A stretch of 64,000 bases of DNA from contig CAYUZU010000001.1 of NCBI GenBank assembly GCA_964448675.1, forward strand, positions 186,001-250,000, written 5' to 3'. The stretch's first letter is position 1, and each line of letters begins with the position of its first letter. Shown in pieces: positions 8,769-17,300 of this stretch. The stretch comes from CAYUZU01 sp964448675 (GTDB lineage Bacteria > Planctomycetota > Phycisphaerae > UBA1845 > Fen-1342). Under the pieces are notes generated by a model. That model worked only from the letters and a program-made list of their open reading frames with translations. It was not told the origin of the DNA and did no database searches. A program made the translations under genes and the position numbers.

Positions 8769-10076
8769 ATGACACATGCGCGACTGATCGCCACGGTCTT
8801 GGTCGGCTTGCTGTCCGCGAGCACTTTGGCCGACGGCAAGGCGTTCAAGTTCACGGACTTCAGCGGGCTGTTTCCACTGCAACAGCACGAGCAGGTGGCG
8901 GCGTTGCACCTGCACGATGGCGTGCAGCGGATGCTCATCGCCATCCGCGTCGACCTGGAGGCCGACGAGCAGGCGTTGTGGGTCTTTCCGGTGCGCGGCG
9001 CGCCGGCCGACGTGAAGGTCGACCTGGTGGATCGCTTCCCGCGTTTTCGCGGCAAGGACCGGCGGGGCGTGGTTCGCGAGGATCTCAGGAACCTCTTCTC
9101 GCTCGTGGCCGCTACACAGATATATTCCGCGTGCTTGCCGCTGCCAATGATGATGCTCTCGCGCGGACTCGCGCCCGGCATTTACGGTTCGTTCGAGAAA
9201 TGGGGCATCCGCGTGGTCACGCTCGCGCCACAAAGCGTCGACGAGGCCACCACGATTCTCGCGGCGGAGCACCCGGCGGTCACGAGCGAAGCACTCGCGC
9301 CGTTCGCGCCGTACTGCGACAACCAGCACACGCTGGTGGTCGCTTGGATCGAATCCGAGGAATCGCTGCTGGAGAAGTTTCCCGAGTACGAGAACCGGAC
9401 CGGTTTCACACCGGGCCGACAGCGCGCCCCAACGCTCTTCGTCCAGTTTCCAACGGATACGCTCTTCTACCCGATGAAGCCGACGGCCAGCTACGATGAC
9501 CTCGAGATGGGGATGCGGCTGTTCATCCTGGGGCATGTCGCGCCGCAGACGGACCCTGCCCTGGCACGGATTCTCACGACACGGCACTTTCAGCAGGACA
9601 GGTTCGACGACGCTGTCCCGGTTGAATTTCTCACGGGAATGCCCCGCGAGCAGATCCCCTACACGTCCGTCTGGGCCCACACGGCGGCGCGGAACTTCGT
9701 CGACGACATCACGTTCGTGCCAACGACGGTGCCGGGATTGGCGTACGCCAAGGGGCTCGCCCCGTGGTTGGCGTGGCCACAGGTGCTTGCGGTGTGGCTG
9801 GCGGTGTGTGTGCTCTTCAGCTATCTCTCTGGCGGCGTCGCCGGCGTGCTCGTCTATCGGCGCTGGCATCGGCCAGGGGTGCTTGGGCTGTTCAGCATAC
9901 TGACGCTGGCGACGCTGATCATCGCCGTACGGTACCGCAATCCGGTGACGCTGCGCCCGTACGGCCGCGACGAACCCAAGCCGCGCGGCCGCAGGTGGTA
10001 CGTCGCGCTGTTCTCGGTGACGTTCCTCACGTTGTCGCTCGTCGGGCACCAGGCGATTACAGCGCCGCTACGTTGA
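8769..10076 (+). CDS. DUF2330-like exported membrane protein
   Basis: This is a 435-residue protein with a signal sequence (LIATVLVGLLSASTLADG), a large extracytoplasmic domain and three C-terminal transmembrane helices (around VLAVWLAVCVLFSYLSGG, GVLGLFSILTLATLIIAV and VALFSVTFLTLSLVGH). The early region, EQVAALHLHDGVQRMLIAI then LWVFPVRGAPADVKVD, resembles DUF2330 proteins, which are widespread in planctomycetes and myxobacteria and have no known function. The opening FKFTDFSGLFPLQQHEQ lacks the usual Cys-rich start of that family. It is convergent with aceE and ends 13 bp from it. The family call is tentative; the membrane topology is clear. Confidence 0.5.
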   Translation: MTHARLIATVLVGLLSASTLADGKAFKFTDFSGLFPLQQHEQVAALHLHDGVQRMLIAIRVDLEADEQALWVFPVRGAPADVKVDLVDRFPRFRGKDRRGVVREDLRNLFSLVAATQIYSACLPLPMMMLSRGLAPGIYGSFEKWGIRVVTLAPQSVDEATTILAAEHPAVTSEALAPFAPYCDNQHTLVVAWIESEESLLEKFPEYENRTGFTPGRQRAPTLFVQFPTDTLFYPMKPTASYDDLEMGMRLFILGHVAPQTDPALARILTTRHFQQDRFDDAVPVEFLTGMPREQIPYTSVWAHTAARNFVDDITFVPTTVPGLAYAKGLAPWLAWPQVLAVWLAVCVLFSYLSGGVAGVLVYRRWHRPGVLGLFSILTLATLIIAVRYRNPVTLRPYGRDEPKPRGRRWYVALFSVTFLTLSLVGHQAITAPLR

Positions 10077-10089
10077 GGCATGCCGGTGC

Positions 10090-12795
10090 TTACGCGATGG
10101 CCGGGTCGACGGCTTCCGGATCGATCCCCAGGTCTTCCATCGCCTGCGGCAACTTGCCGCGGTCGAACTTGTCCTGCCGCGCGAGTTGCGTCAGGGCCGC
10201 CAGCGTCACGTGCTCGGCATCAATCTCGAAGTGCCGGCGCAAGTTCTCACGCGTCTCGCTGCGGCCGAAACCGTCCGTGCTGAGGATGCCCATCCCCGCC
10301 GGCGTCCAGGGGCACAGTCGCTCGGCGATCGAGCTGACAAAGTCCGACGTCGCGATGATCGGCCAGGGTTCGTCCTTCAAGGCCTGCGTAATGAACGGTT
10401 CGCGCGGCTCTTCGTCGGGGTGCAGCCGGTTCCAACGCGATGTCGCCAGCGCCTGGCGGTACAGCTCGTTGTAGCTGGTCACGCTCCACACGTCGGCGGC
10501 GACGTCGTATTTCTCACGTAGCATCTGCTGTGCCCGCAACGCCTCGTTGATCAGCGGACCGCTGCCGAACAGGTGCACGCGCGGCCGCTCGCCGGGATCG
10601 TCAGCCGGCTTGAACTTGTACAGCCCGCGGCGGATGCCCTCGCTGACCTGCGCGACGGCCTCATCATCGCCGTGCCCCGGAATCGGCGGCTGCTGATACG
10701 TCTCGTTGTACACGGTGAGATAATAGAAGACGTCCTCGCCTTCCTCGTACATGCGGCGCAGGCCATCCTGCACGATAATTGCCAGCTCGTAGGCGAACGC
10801 GCAATCGTACGAGACGCAATTGGGCACGGTGCTGGCGTGCAGCAGACTGTGGCCGTCCTCGTGCTGGAGCCCTTCGCCATTGAGCGTCGTCCGACCCGCC
10901 GTCGCGCCGACCAGGAACCCCTTGCAGCGCATATCACCGGCGAGCCAGATCTGATCGCCAACGCGCTGGAAGCCGAACATGGAGTAGAACAGGAAAAACG
11001 GGATCGTGTTGAGCCCATGGGTGGAGTAGGCGCTGCCCGCGGCGATCCACGACGCCATCGAGCCGGCCTCCGTAATGCCTTCTTCGAGGATCTGACCGTT
11101 CTGGCGCTCTTCGTAGCGCATCAACAGGTGGGCATCGACCGGCTCATAGAGCTGCCCCGCGTGGGCATAGATGCCGTGGCTGCGGAAGAGCGCTTCCATG
11201 CCGAAGGTGCGCGCCTCGTCCGGCACGATGGGCACGATGAGCTTGCCGAGCTGCTTGTCGGACATCAGGCGGTTGATCATGCGCACCAGGGCCATCGTGG
11301 TGGCCACTTCGCGGTCGCCGCTGCCCTGCATGAACTCGTCGAAGGTCTTCGCCGGCGGCGGGTCCATCGGCTTGGTCTTCCAGCGGCGCTGAGGGACGGA
11401 GCCGCCGAGCTTCTTGCGGCGCTCGTGCAGGTAGTCGTACTCGGGGTCGCCTTCCTTGAAGCGGCAGAAGGGCGCCTCATGAATCTCCTCGTCACTGACG
11501 GGAATGTCGAAGCGATCGCGGAAGGCCCGCAACTCGTCCTCGTTGAGCTTCTTCTGCTGGTGGGTGATGTTCTTGCCTTCGCCGGCCTCGCCCAGCCCAT
11601 AGCCCTTGATCGTGCGGGTCAGAATGACGGTGGGCCGGCCCTCGTGGTTCATGGCGGCGGCGTACGCGGCGAAGACCTTCTCCGGATCGTGCCCGCCAAG
11701 ACGCAGGTGGCGGATCTGGTCGTCGGTCAGGTGGTCGACGAGCTTGGCCAGGCCCGGATCGCGGCCGAAGAAGTGCTCACGGGCGTACGCACCGGACTCG
11801 ACCGTGAACCGCTGCCACTGGCCGTCGATGATCTGGCCCATGTGCTCGATGAGCAGGCCTTCGGTGTCGGCGTCGAACAGCGGATCCCAGTCGCTGCCCC
11901 AAATGACCTTGATCACGTTCCAGCCAGCGCCGCGGAAGACGCCTTCGAGTTCCTGAATGATGTTGCCGTTGCCGCGCACCGGGCCGTCGAGCCGTTGCAG
12001 GTTGCAGTTGATGACCCAGGTGAGGTTGTCGAGCTCTTCGCGCGAAGCGAGGTGGATGGCACCGAGGCTCTCGGGCTCGTCCATTTCGCCGTCGCCAAGA
12101 TAGGCCCACACGCGCGAGGCGTTGGTGCGCATCAGGCCGCGGTCTTCGAGGTAGCGGTTGAACCGCGCCTGGTAGATCGAGTTGATCGGGGCGAGGCCCA
12201 TCGACACGGTCGGAAACTGCCAGAAATCCTTCATCAACCACGGGTGCGGGTACGAGGGCAGGCCGCCCCCTTCGCTCATCTCGCGGCGGAACGCCCGCAG
12301 ATGATCAGCCGTCAGGCGTCCCTCGAGATACGCCCGCGCGTAGATGCCCGGCGAGGCATGCCCCTGGAAGAAGATGTGATCGCCGGAACTGTTCTCCGTC
12401 GGCGCGCGGAAGAAGTGGTTGAAGCCAATCTCGTAAATCGTGGCGACCGAGGCATAGGTGGAGATATGTCCGCCAATGCCGTCGGCCAGCCGATTCGCTC
12501 GCACCACCATCGCCATCGCATTCCAGCGGACATAGCTCTTGATTCGTCGTTCAATCTCACGATCGCCGGGGAACGGCGGCTGTTCGCGTTTGGGGATGGA
12601 GTTGATGTAGGGGGTATTGGCCGCGAACGGTACCGGGACCTGCCGCTTGAGCGACCACTTGTGCAGTTGGTCGAGCAGGAATTCGACACGGCGCTGGCCG
12701 CTGTGGCGGTGGACCGCCTCGATCGAGGCAAGCCACTCCGCGGTTTCGAGCGGATCCGGATCACGTACGTCTTGGGGGGTTGGTTCTTCAGCCAT
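10090..12795 (-). CDS. aceE: Pyruvate dehydrogenase E1 component (homodimeric)
   Basis: This is the thiamine-diphosphate enzyme that decarboxylates pyruvate and passes acetyl groups to the E2 lipoyl domain. At 901 residues it is the length of the homodimeric AceE type. The ThDP-binding motif lies around residues 230-260: GDGEMDEPES, followed by NCNLQRLDGPVRGN. The pyrimidine domain carries EGITEAGSM, and the C-terminal domain VTSYNELYRQAL is typical. The E2 and E3 genes (aceF, lpd) are not nearby. The start at 12795 lies only 6 nt downstream of a -10 element, so the mRNA may be leaderless (see the promoter at 12802-12829). The tRNA-Val gene lies divergently beyond. Confidence 0.95.
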   Translation of the reverse strand: MAEEPTPQDVRDPDPLETAEWLASIEAVHRHSGQRRVEFLLDQLHKWSLKRQVPVPFAANTPYINSIPKREQPPFPGDREIERRIKSYVRWNAMAMVVRANRLADGIGGHISTYASVATIYEIGFNHFFRAPTENSSGDHIFFQGHASPGIYARAYLEGRLTADHLRAFRREMSEGGGLPSYPHPWLMKDFWQFPTVSMGLAPINSIYQARFNRYLEDRGLMRTNASRVWAYLGDGEMDEPESLGAIHLASREELDNLTWVINCNLQRLDGPVRGNGNIIQELEGVFRGAGWNVIKVIWGSDWDPLFDADTEGLLIEHMGQIIDGQWQRFTVESGAYAREHFFGRDPGLAKLVDHLTDDQIRHLRLGGHDPEKVFAAYAAAMNHEGRPTVILTRTIKGYGLGEAGEGKNITHQQKKLNEDELRAFRDRFDIPVSDEEIHEAPFCRFKEGDPEYDYLHERRKKLGGSVPQRRWKTKPMDPPPAKTFDEFMQGSGDREVATTMALVRMINRLMSDKQLGKLIVPIVPDEARTFGMEALFRSHGIYAHAGQLYEPVDAHLLMRYEERQNGQILEEGITEAGSMASWIAAGSAYSTHGLNTIPFFLFYSMFGFQRVGDQIWLAGDMRCKGFLVGATAGRTTLNGEGLQHEDGHSLLHASTVPNCVSYDCAFAYELAIIVQDGLRRMYEEGEDVFYYLTVYNETYQQPPIPGHGDDEAVAQVSEGIRRGLYKFKPADDPGERPRVHLFGSGPLINEALRAQQMLREKYDVAADVWSVTSYNELYRQALATSRWNRLHPDEEPREPFITQALKDEPWPIIATSDFVSSIAERLCPWTPAGMGILSTDGFGRSETRENLRRHFEIDAEHVTLAALTQLARQDKFDRGKLPQAMEDLGIDPEAVDPAIA

Positions 12796-12801
12796 GGCAA
12801 A

Positions 12802-12829
12802 AGGGTAGCGGTCCGGCGCGGAAGGTCAA
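12802..12829 (-). promoter_or_regulatory. aceE promoter, probably leaderless
   Basis: Read on the minus strand, TTGACC (12829-12824) and TACCCT (12807-12802) are 16 bp apart, and only 6 nt (TTTGCC) separate the -10 element from the aceE ATG. A start 6-7 nt after the -10 box would place the 5' end at the initiation codon. Confidence 0.5.
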
Positions 12830-12939
12830 TAAAGCGAGCCCCTTGTAATGGCTGCTGACCGCTGCCGGCAGGTTAACAGCATCGTCAGGACCCGTGCGGC
12901 GGGGGGGGGGCTGCCCGGGCGGTTAACTTGGGCGTCCCC

Positions 12940-12968
12940 TTGACATCGGCGGTCGGTGAATGCATTCT
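12940..12968 (+). promoter_or_regulatory. Candidate promoter of tRNA-Val
   Basis: A perfect TTGACA (12940-12945) is followed 17 bp later by CATTCT (12963-12968), about 35 nt before the mature tRNA 5' end. The strong -35 compensates for a weak -10. A run of ten G residues lies just upstream at 12901-12910. Confidence 0.5.
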
Positions 12969-13003
12969 AAGCGTTGCGCGGCTCGCCGGCGGCGGGTCGG
13001 TCC

Positions 13004-13077
13004 GGGCGATTAGCTCAGTTGGCTAGAGCGCGTGCTCGACATGCACGAGGTCACTGGTTCGAGCCCAGTATCGCCCA
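13004..13077 (+). tRNA. tRNA-Val (anticodon GAC)
   Basis: The 74-nt cloverleaf is complete. The acceptor stem is GGGCGAT with ATCGCCC, the D stem GCTC with GAGC, the anticodon stem CGTGC with GCACG, and the T arm ACTGG-TTCGAGC-CCAGT; the discriminator is A. CCA is not encoded (GTA follows). The anticodon loop reads TCGACAT, which gives GAC but places C at position 33, where T is almost universal. Everything else looks functional, so the C33 is either a real peculiarity or a sequencing error. Confidence 0.9.
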
Positions 13078-13226
13078 GTAAATAAAGGACTTATGAACGG
13101 TCCGCCTACCTGCCCGGGGCTCTTCCGCTTCGTTGTGGCGCATTCCAGCGGTCGCCGACCACGCTGCCACGAAGACGCGTGTGGCGAGCAGCGACGCGCG
13201 GCAAGGTCCGCTAGAATCCCACCACC

Positions 13227-13799
13227 ATGACCCAACGCCGCCACCCACGACCGTCCCGCGAGGATGAGGCTTTTCGCCGCTTTCTCCGGCGTACCTGGAA
13301 TGATGACGTCATGCCGCACCTCCGTGGCCGCAATAGCGCTCAGCGCACCAAGACCGCCCGGGTAACGGGCAAAGCGGCGGCGGCGGCAGGGCTGTTCGTG
13401 GACGGGCTGTTCGGGCTCAAGGGACGCCCGTTTGCCCGGTTCATGACGGTCATGGGGACGAGCGTCGGGGCGATGCTGCCGGAAGCGTGGGACTGGCGCT
13501 GGTACCGCCAAAAAGCCACCCGCAGCCAGCGCGAGGCCGTGGCGGCGGGCGTGCGGCGCCAGGCCCGGCAACTGCCCGAGCGCGCCGCCCTCGAGCTTTT
13601 TGGCCTCACCCCGCGCGCCAGCCGGGAGGAGCTGAAGCACGCCTGGCGGACCGCGAGCCTGCGCTGGCACCCCGACAAAGCCCCTGACGAGGCTGCCCGG
13701 GTGGAGTACCACGTGCGGTTTATCGCGTACAAGGCGGCGTATGAGCGGCTGTGCGCAGCGTATGATGACGGTCGGCTGCCGGTGACGCGGGGCGACTGA
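13227..13799 (+). CDS. J-domain protein with C-terminal J-domain
   Basis: This is a 190-residue protein whose last third (about residues 121-182) is a DnaJ-type domain: ALELFGLTPRASREELKHAW, then the WHPD motif (His148-Pro-Asp150) and a helix ending YKAAYERLCAAY. The HPD tripeptide implies that it stimulates an Hsp70 ATPase. Residues 1-120 are basic and helical, with a moderately hydrophobic stretch (AAAAGLFVDGLFGLKGRPF) and no zinc-finger or G/F region, so it is not a canonical DnaJ. No dnaK or grpE lies nearby. A TAGAAT box at 13212-13217 sits 9 nt before the ATG and no Shine-Dalgarno is seen, which suggests a very short leader. Confidence 0.8.
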   Translation: MTQRRHPRPSREDEAFRRFLRRTWNDDVMPHLRGRNSAQRTKTARVTGKAAAAAGLFVDGLFGLKGRPFARFMTVMGTSVGAMLPEAWDWRWYRQKATRSQREAVAAGVRRQARQLPERAALELFGLTPRASREELKHAWRTASLRWHPDKAPDEAARVEYHVRFIAYKAAYERLCAAYDDGRLPVTRGD

Positions 13800-13853
13800 A
13801 ATCGACACGCCGGGCTTAGCGCTGCCGGGCCCAGCGGCTATTCTCTGCGGACC

Positions 13854-14894
13854 ATGGCCAAGGAATCATTCGCCACACTCCTGCAGCAGTTTCACCGCTC
13901 CAAGCAGCTCATTCTTGATGAGCTCGGCAACCACATCGTGGGCCAGCGGACGGTGATCGAGCAGATGCTGGCGGCGATCCTCACGCGCGGACACTGCCTC
14001 CTTGTCGGCGTGCCGGGGCTGGCCAAGACGCTGATGGTGTCGTCGCTGGCGCGAATCACCTCGCTCGATTTCAAGCGGATTCAGTTCACCCCCGACCTCA
14101 TGCCGTCGGACATCACCGGCACGCAGGTGATCGACGAGTTGCCGGACGGACACCGGGCGTTTCGCTTCGTGCGGGGGCCGGTCTTCGCCAATATCGTGCT
14201 GGCCGACGAGATCAACCGGGCCCCACCCAAGACCCAGGCGGCCCTGCTGCAATCGATGCAGGAGCGCGAGGTGTCATCAGGCAACGAAACGCACCGGCTG
14301 CCCGATCCGTTCTTCGTCATTGCGACCCAGAACCCGATCGAGCAGGAGGGAACGTACCCGTTGCCGGAGGCGCAGCTCGATCGGTTCATGTTCAATGTGT
14401 GGGTCGATTATCCGGACCTGAAGGAGGAGCAGCAAATCCTGACGCGCACGACGCGTGACGAAGCCGCCAGCCTGCGCACGGTGCTATCCGATCGACAGAT
14501 TCTGAACATGCAGAAGCTCATCGCCGCAATCCCCGCGACCGAGTACATCGTGGACTATGCGGCCCGGCTGGTGCGGGCATCGCGGCCGGGGGATGCGACC
14601 GCGCCGGAGTTCATCCGGCAGTATGTGGATTGGGGCGCGGGCCCGCGGGCGGGGCAGTTCCTGATCTGGGGCGGCAAGGCGTTTGCGGCGATGGACGGGC
14701 GTTACAGCGTGAGCCTGGACGACATCCGGCAGGTGGCGGTGCCGGTGCTGCGGCATCGGATCGCGTGCAATTTCGCGGCGCAGGCGCAGGGGCTGGACGC
14801 CGTGAAGATCGTGCACAAGCTGCTGGAGGCGGTGCCGGAGCCGACACTGCCCAAGTACGATGCCAAGCCACCGAGCGAAGTGGTGCAGGAGTAA
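13854..14894 (+). CDS. MoxR-family AAA+ ATPase
   Basis: This is a 346-residue AAA+ chaperone-like ATPase of the MoxR group. The Walker A motif is GVPGLAKTLM, Walker B is VLADEINRAPPKTQAAL, and sensor-1 lies in FFVIATQNPIEQEGTYPLPEAQ. The C-terminal lid domain runs from about residue 230. MoxR proteins usually act with VWA and DUF58 proteins encoded directly downstream in metal-centre insertion or stress responses. Here those partners are missing and an AsmA-like gene follows after 45 bp. A TATTCT box at 13839-13844 lies 9 nt before the ATG, again suggesting a near-leaderless message. Family assignment is secure, role unknown. Confidence 0.9.
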   Translation: MAKESFATLLQQFHRSKQLILDELGNHIVGQRTVIEQMLAAILTRGHCLLVGVPGLAKTLMVSSLARITSLDFKRIQFTPDLMPSDITGTQVIDELPDGHRAFRFVRGPVFANIVLADEINRAPPKTQAALLQSMQEREVSSGNETHRLPDPFFVIATQNPIEQEGTYPLPEAQLDRFMFNVWVDYPDLKEEQQILTRTTRDEAASLRTVLSDRQILNMQKLIAAIPATEYIVDYAARLVRASRPGDATAPEFIRQYVDWGAGPRAGQFLIWGGKAFAAMDGRYSVSLDDIRQVAVPVLRHRIACNFAAQAQGLDAVKIVHKLLEAVPEPTLPKYDAKPPSEVVQE

Positions 14895-14939
14895 GGCGGG
14901 CCGCGGGGGATTCTGTACAGGACGAGTGAGGGAACGCCA

Positions 14940-16271
14940 ATGAAGCGCATGATGGCGATCGTGAGCGTGGTGGTCGTGCTGGCCGCCGCGGGTGGGTTCT
15001 ATGCCTGGCAGCACATGGGCCGCAGCGGCTCGAGCGAGTTGGAGGCGTGGATCGGTCGGCTGCTGGTTCGTGTGTTGCAGAGCTACATCGAGCCGGAGGT
15101 CACGTTCACGGCGATCGATTACGAGGCCCCGCTGACGGTGCAGATCGACGGGCTGCGGGTGGTTGATGACGGTGTGGTGATCATCGCGGTGGAGCGGGCG
15201 CGGCTCACGCTGACGGACGTGCCGCGCGTCGGTGAGCCGGTGGAGATCGCCAGCGTCGAACTGGAAAAACCGGTGCTCGAGTTTCAACAACGCGCCGACG
15301 GGACTTTTGTCGGGTGGATGCCGTTCGTGAAGCAGGAGGTGGTGGCCAAGCCGGCATCGGTGCCGCAAGGACAACGGTTCAGCGACGTGCTGGCGCTGCG
15401 GGAAGTCGCGATCAGTGACGGCGAGCTGCGCTATGACGACGCCGATCCCGAGACCGCGTCGATGGTCCTGCCCGAGGTAAACATGGATCTGCAGGCGGTG
15501 CCGATCGCGGGCGAGCCGGGCTGGTACGGGCTCGAGGCGACCATCGGGCGGCAGCCGGTGTTTCGCGTCGGGTTTGACGGGCGGCTGAATGTCGATACGG
15601 CGACGGTGCGGGTCGGGCTCCTCTCGGTAGAGGCGGCGCTGGGTGACCAGCAGTACGAATCGCTGCCGCCGCAGTTGCAGTCGTTTCTGCGAAAGCACCG
15701 AGCGCGGGGTGCGCTCAAGGCGACGGTGCGCGGGACGGTGCCGTTGCTGTCGCCGGCCGCGGCGCAGGGCAGTGCGCAGGTGGAGCTGACCGGGTTTCGG
15801 CTAACGGATCAGAAGCGTGAGTGGGTCGTCGGTCGTGGCGTGCTGGAGGTCGAGACGGTCGACGAGGCGCCGCCGCGGGCGCGGGGGGTTGTGGACGTGC
15901 ACGACAGCCGGCTGGTGTACCTGCCGATTATCGTGGACTTTGTCGAGCTGCTGGCGGCGGCGGCATTGGGGATGGAGTTGCCGGCGGCGGACAAGGCACA
16001 GCTCGAATTCGCGGTGCATGACGAGCGGGTGCATGTCAACAAGGCCGAAATCACGTCGACGGTGGTGGCCCTGCGGGGTGATGGCGACGTGTTCTACGAC
16101 GGGCGGTTGGACCTGCTGGTGAATGCCGGGGCGCTGGAGAAGGTCCAGAGCAAGTTGGGATTGGTGGGCGATGTTTTCGGCGTGCTGAGTGACAAGCTGG
16201 TCCGGTACCAGGTGACCGGGACGGTGGAAGAGCCCGAACTGAAGGTTCGGCCGTTGGGGGTGGGCGGCTGA
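14940..16271 (+). CDS. AsmA-like envelope protein
   Basis: This is a 443-residue protein with one N-terminal transmembrane anchor (MAIVSVVVVLAAAGGFYAW) and a long periplasmic part built of beta-strand repeats. The pattern EAPLTVQIDGLRVVDDGVVI, then IASVELEKPVLEFQQRADGT and LREVAISDGELRYDD is characteristic of AsmA/DUF748-type proteins, which form lipid-transfer grooves or act in outer-membrane biogenesis. The C-terminal block YDGRLDLLVNAGALEKVQ, then VTGTVEEPELKVRPLG is the typical AsmA-2 ending. GAGGGA lies 7 nt before the ATG. It follows the MoxR gene by 45 bp and may share its transcript. The exact function is unknown; the family call is by pattern. Confidence 0.7.
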   Translation: MKRMMAIVSVVVVLAAAGGFYAWQHMGRSGSSELEAWIGRLLVRVLQSYIEPEVTFTAIDYEAPLTVQIDGLRVVDDGVVIIAVERARLTLTDVPRVGEPVEIASVELEKPVLEFQQRADGTFVGWMPFVKQEVVAKPASVPQGQRFSDVLALREVAISDGELRYDDADPETASMVLPEVNMDLQAVPIAGEPGWYGLEATIGRQPVFRVGFDGRLNVDTATVRVGLLSVEAALGDQQYESLPPQLQSFLRKHRARGALKATVRGTVPLLSPAAAQGSAQVELTGFRLTDQKREWVVGRGVLEVETVDEAPPRARGVVDVHDSRLVYLPIIVDFVELLAAAALGMELPAADKAQLEFAVHDERVHVNKAEITSTVVALRGDGDVFYDGRLDLLVNAGALEKVQSKLGLVGDVFGVLSDKLVRYQVTGTVEEPELKVRPLGVGG

Positions 16272-16313
16272 TCGCTGATAGCTACCGCTGACCGGAGACT
16301 GGCGGCGGAAACC

Positions 16314-16338
16314 GCACGGCTCGCGGAGCCGGGGCACA
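16314..16338. repeat. 25-bp palindromic intergenic repeat, copy A
   Basis: GCACGGCTC-GCG-GAGCC then GGGGCACA matches the 25-bp element seen at 41088, 44939 and 61929, with one mismatch in the right arm. The arms CACGGCTC and GAGCCGTG can form an 8-bp hairpin in the better copies. It lies in the 155-bp gap between the AsmA-like and DUF1801 genes, which converge. Confidence 0.7.
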
Positions 16339-16426
16339 CGGTGGGGCCGCGTTCGGCGGGGGAGCCCGCCCGAACGTCCGACGAACGGTCGGACGCTACG
16401 AACAGCGGGAGTGGGGCGAGCCCTGC

Positions 16427-17113
16427 CTACCTGCCGGCGCGCTTCCTGGTCGTCTTGCGGGCCGTGGTGGACGTCTTCTTCTTCACGGTCCTGGGGGTGG
16501 TGGCGGCCGCCTTGTTGCTGGCTGTCTTGCGGGTTCTGGCTACCGAGGTCGACTTCTTCGCAGCGGGCTTCTTCTTCGTGGCTTTCCTGCTGGTGACCTT
16601 CCGGGTGGCGGTCTTCTTGGTTGCGGTCGTTCTGGTGGGGCGGTTGCTCGCGGGCCGGGCCTTGCTGCCGAAGGTGGCCTGGTAGAGCTCGATGTACTTG
16701 CGGGCGGGCATGCGTCGGATGGCGGCCCCAAGCACCTCCAGCGGCAGGTCCTCGAGACGTTTGAACCGGATGCAGCACTTGCCCATGTCGAGCTTCTTGC
16801 CGGCGTCGGCCCAGGCCTGGTGCAGCCACGCGAGCTGCTCGTCGTCGCCGTAGAGCGACATGAGGTAGAACGCCATGTGGTTCTTCTGCGAGGCGAGTCC
16901 GGCGAAGGGCAGGGGCTGTTTCGGGTCGCAGTGATAGCCCGCGGGGAATACGCGGTGGGGCACGTAGTACCCGATCATGCCGTACTGCATCCCCTCTTCG
17001 TAGTCTCCGTCGAGATTGGCGCGGATCACCTTGCGGACGGCTTGCAGGGCCGAGCGGCGATCGGGTGGCAGCTCGGCCAGATACGCGGTGACAGTGGAAG
17101 CCTTGCTCTGCAT
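16427..17113 (-). CDS. DUF1801 domain protein with histone-H1-like tail
   Basis: This 228-residue protein has two distinct parts. Residues 1 to about 148 form a DUF1801 (YdhG/YdeI-type) domain: TVTAYLAELPPDRRSALQAV, then GMQYGMIGYYVP, MAFYLMSLYGDDEQ and GKCCIRFKRLEDLPLEVLG. Residues 150-228 are almost entirely Lys, Ala, Thr, Arg and Ser (for example KATKKKPAAKKSTSVA), like the tails of bacterial histone-H1 homologues, and should bind nucleic acid. The fusion would target the domain to DNA or RNA; that is inference. A perfect TATAAT (17120-17125, minus strand) sits 6 nt before the ATG at 17113, so the transcript is probably leaderless. In-frame codons upstream to 17314 lie across this promoter and are unlikely to be translated. 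Confidence 0.8.
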   Translation of the reverse strand: MQSKASTVTAYLAELPPDRRSALQAVRKVIRANLDGDYEEGMQYGMIGYYVPHRVFPAGYHCDPKQPLPFAGLASQKNHMAFYLMSLYGDDEQLAWLHQAWADAGKKLDMGKCCIRFKRLEDLPLEVLGAAIRRMPARKYIELYQATFGSKARPASNRPTRTTATKKTATRKVTSRKATKKKPAAKKSTSVARTRKTASNKAAATTPRTVKKKTSTTARKTTRKRAGR

Positions 17114-17119
17114 GCGGGA

Positions 17120-17125
17120 ATTATA
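17120..17125 (-). promoter_or_regulatory. Perfect -10 box 6 nt before a start codon
   Basis: TATAAT on the minus strand is followed by TCCCGC and then the ATG of the DUF1801 gene. No good -35 is visible. The spacing fits a leaderless mRNA. Confidence 0.5.
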
Positions 17126-17300
17126 GCAGTTCGATGGCCGGGCGGGGCCGGTGAGCATTGACGCCAAACGGATCCGGAAGCACAATTGCCGTGTAACGCT
17201 TTTATGCGGGAATGGAGGGGGGCATTCGGCCGCCAGGGTAAGGGGTTGCGCGAGTCGACGCGCGGCATGCCTGGCGGGGCAAGTCACCGCGGGGGGGCGA

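Noticed and set aside
10573..12858. A 761-codon open frame antisense to aceE
   Set aside because: No domain is recognisable and it is fully explained by GC-rich codon usage of aceE.
12901..12910. Run of ten G residues upstream of the tRNA promoter as a possible G-quadruplex
   Set aside because: A single homopolymer run without further G-tracts in register; noted only as a possible sequencing weak spot.
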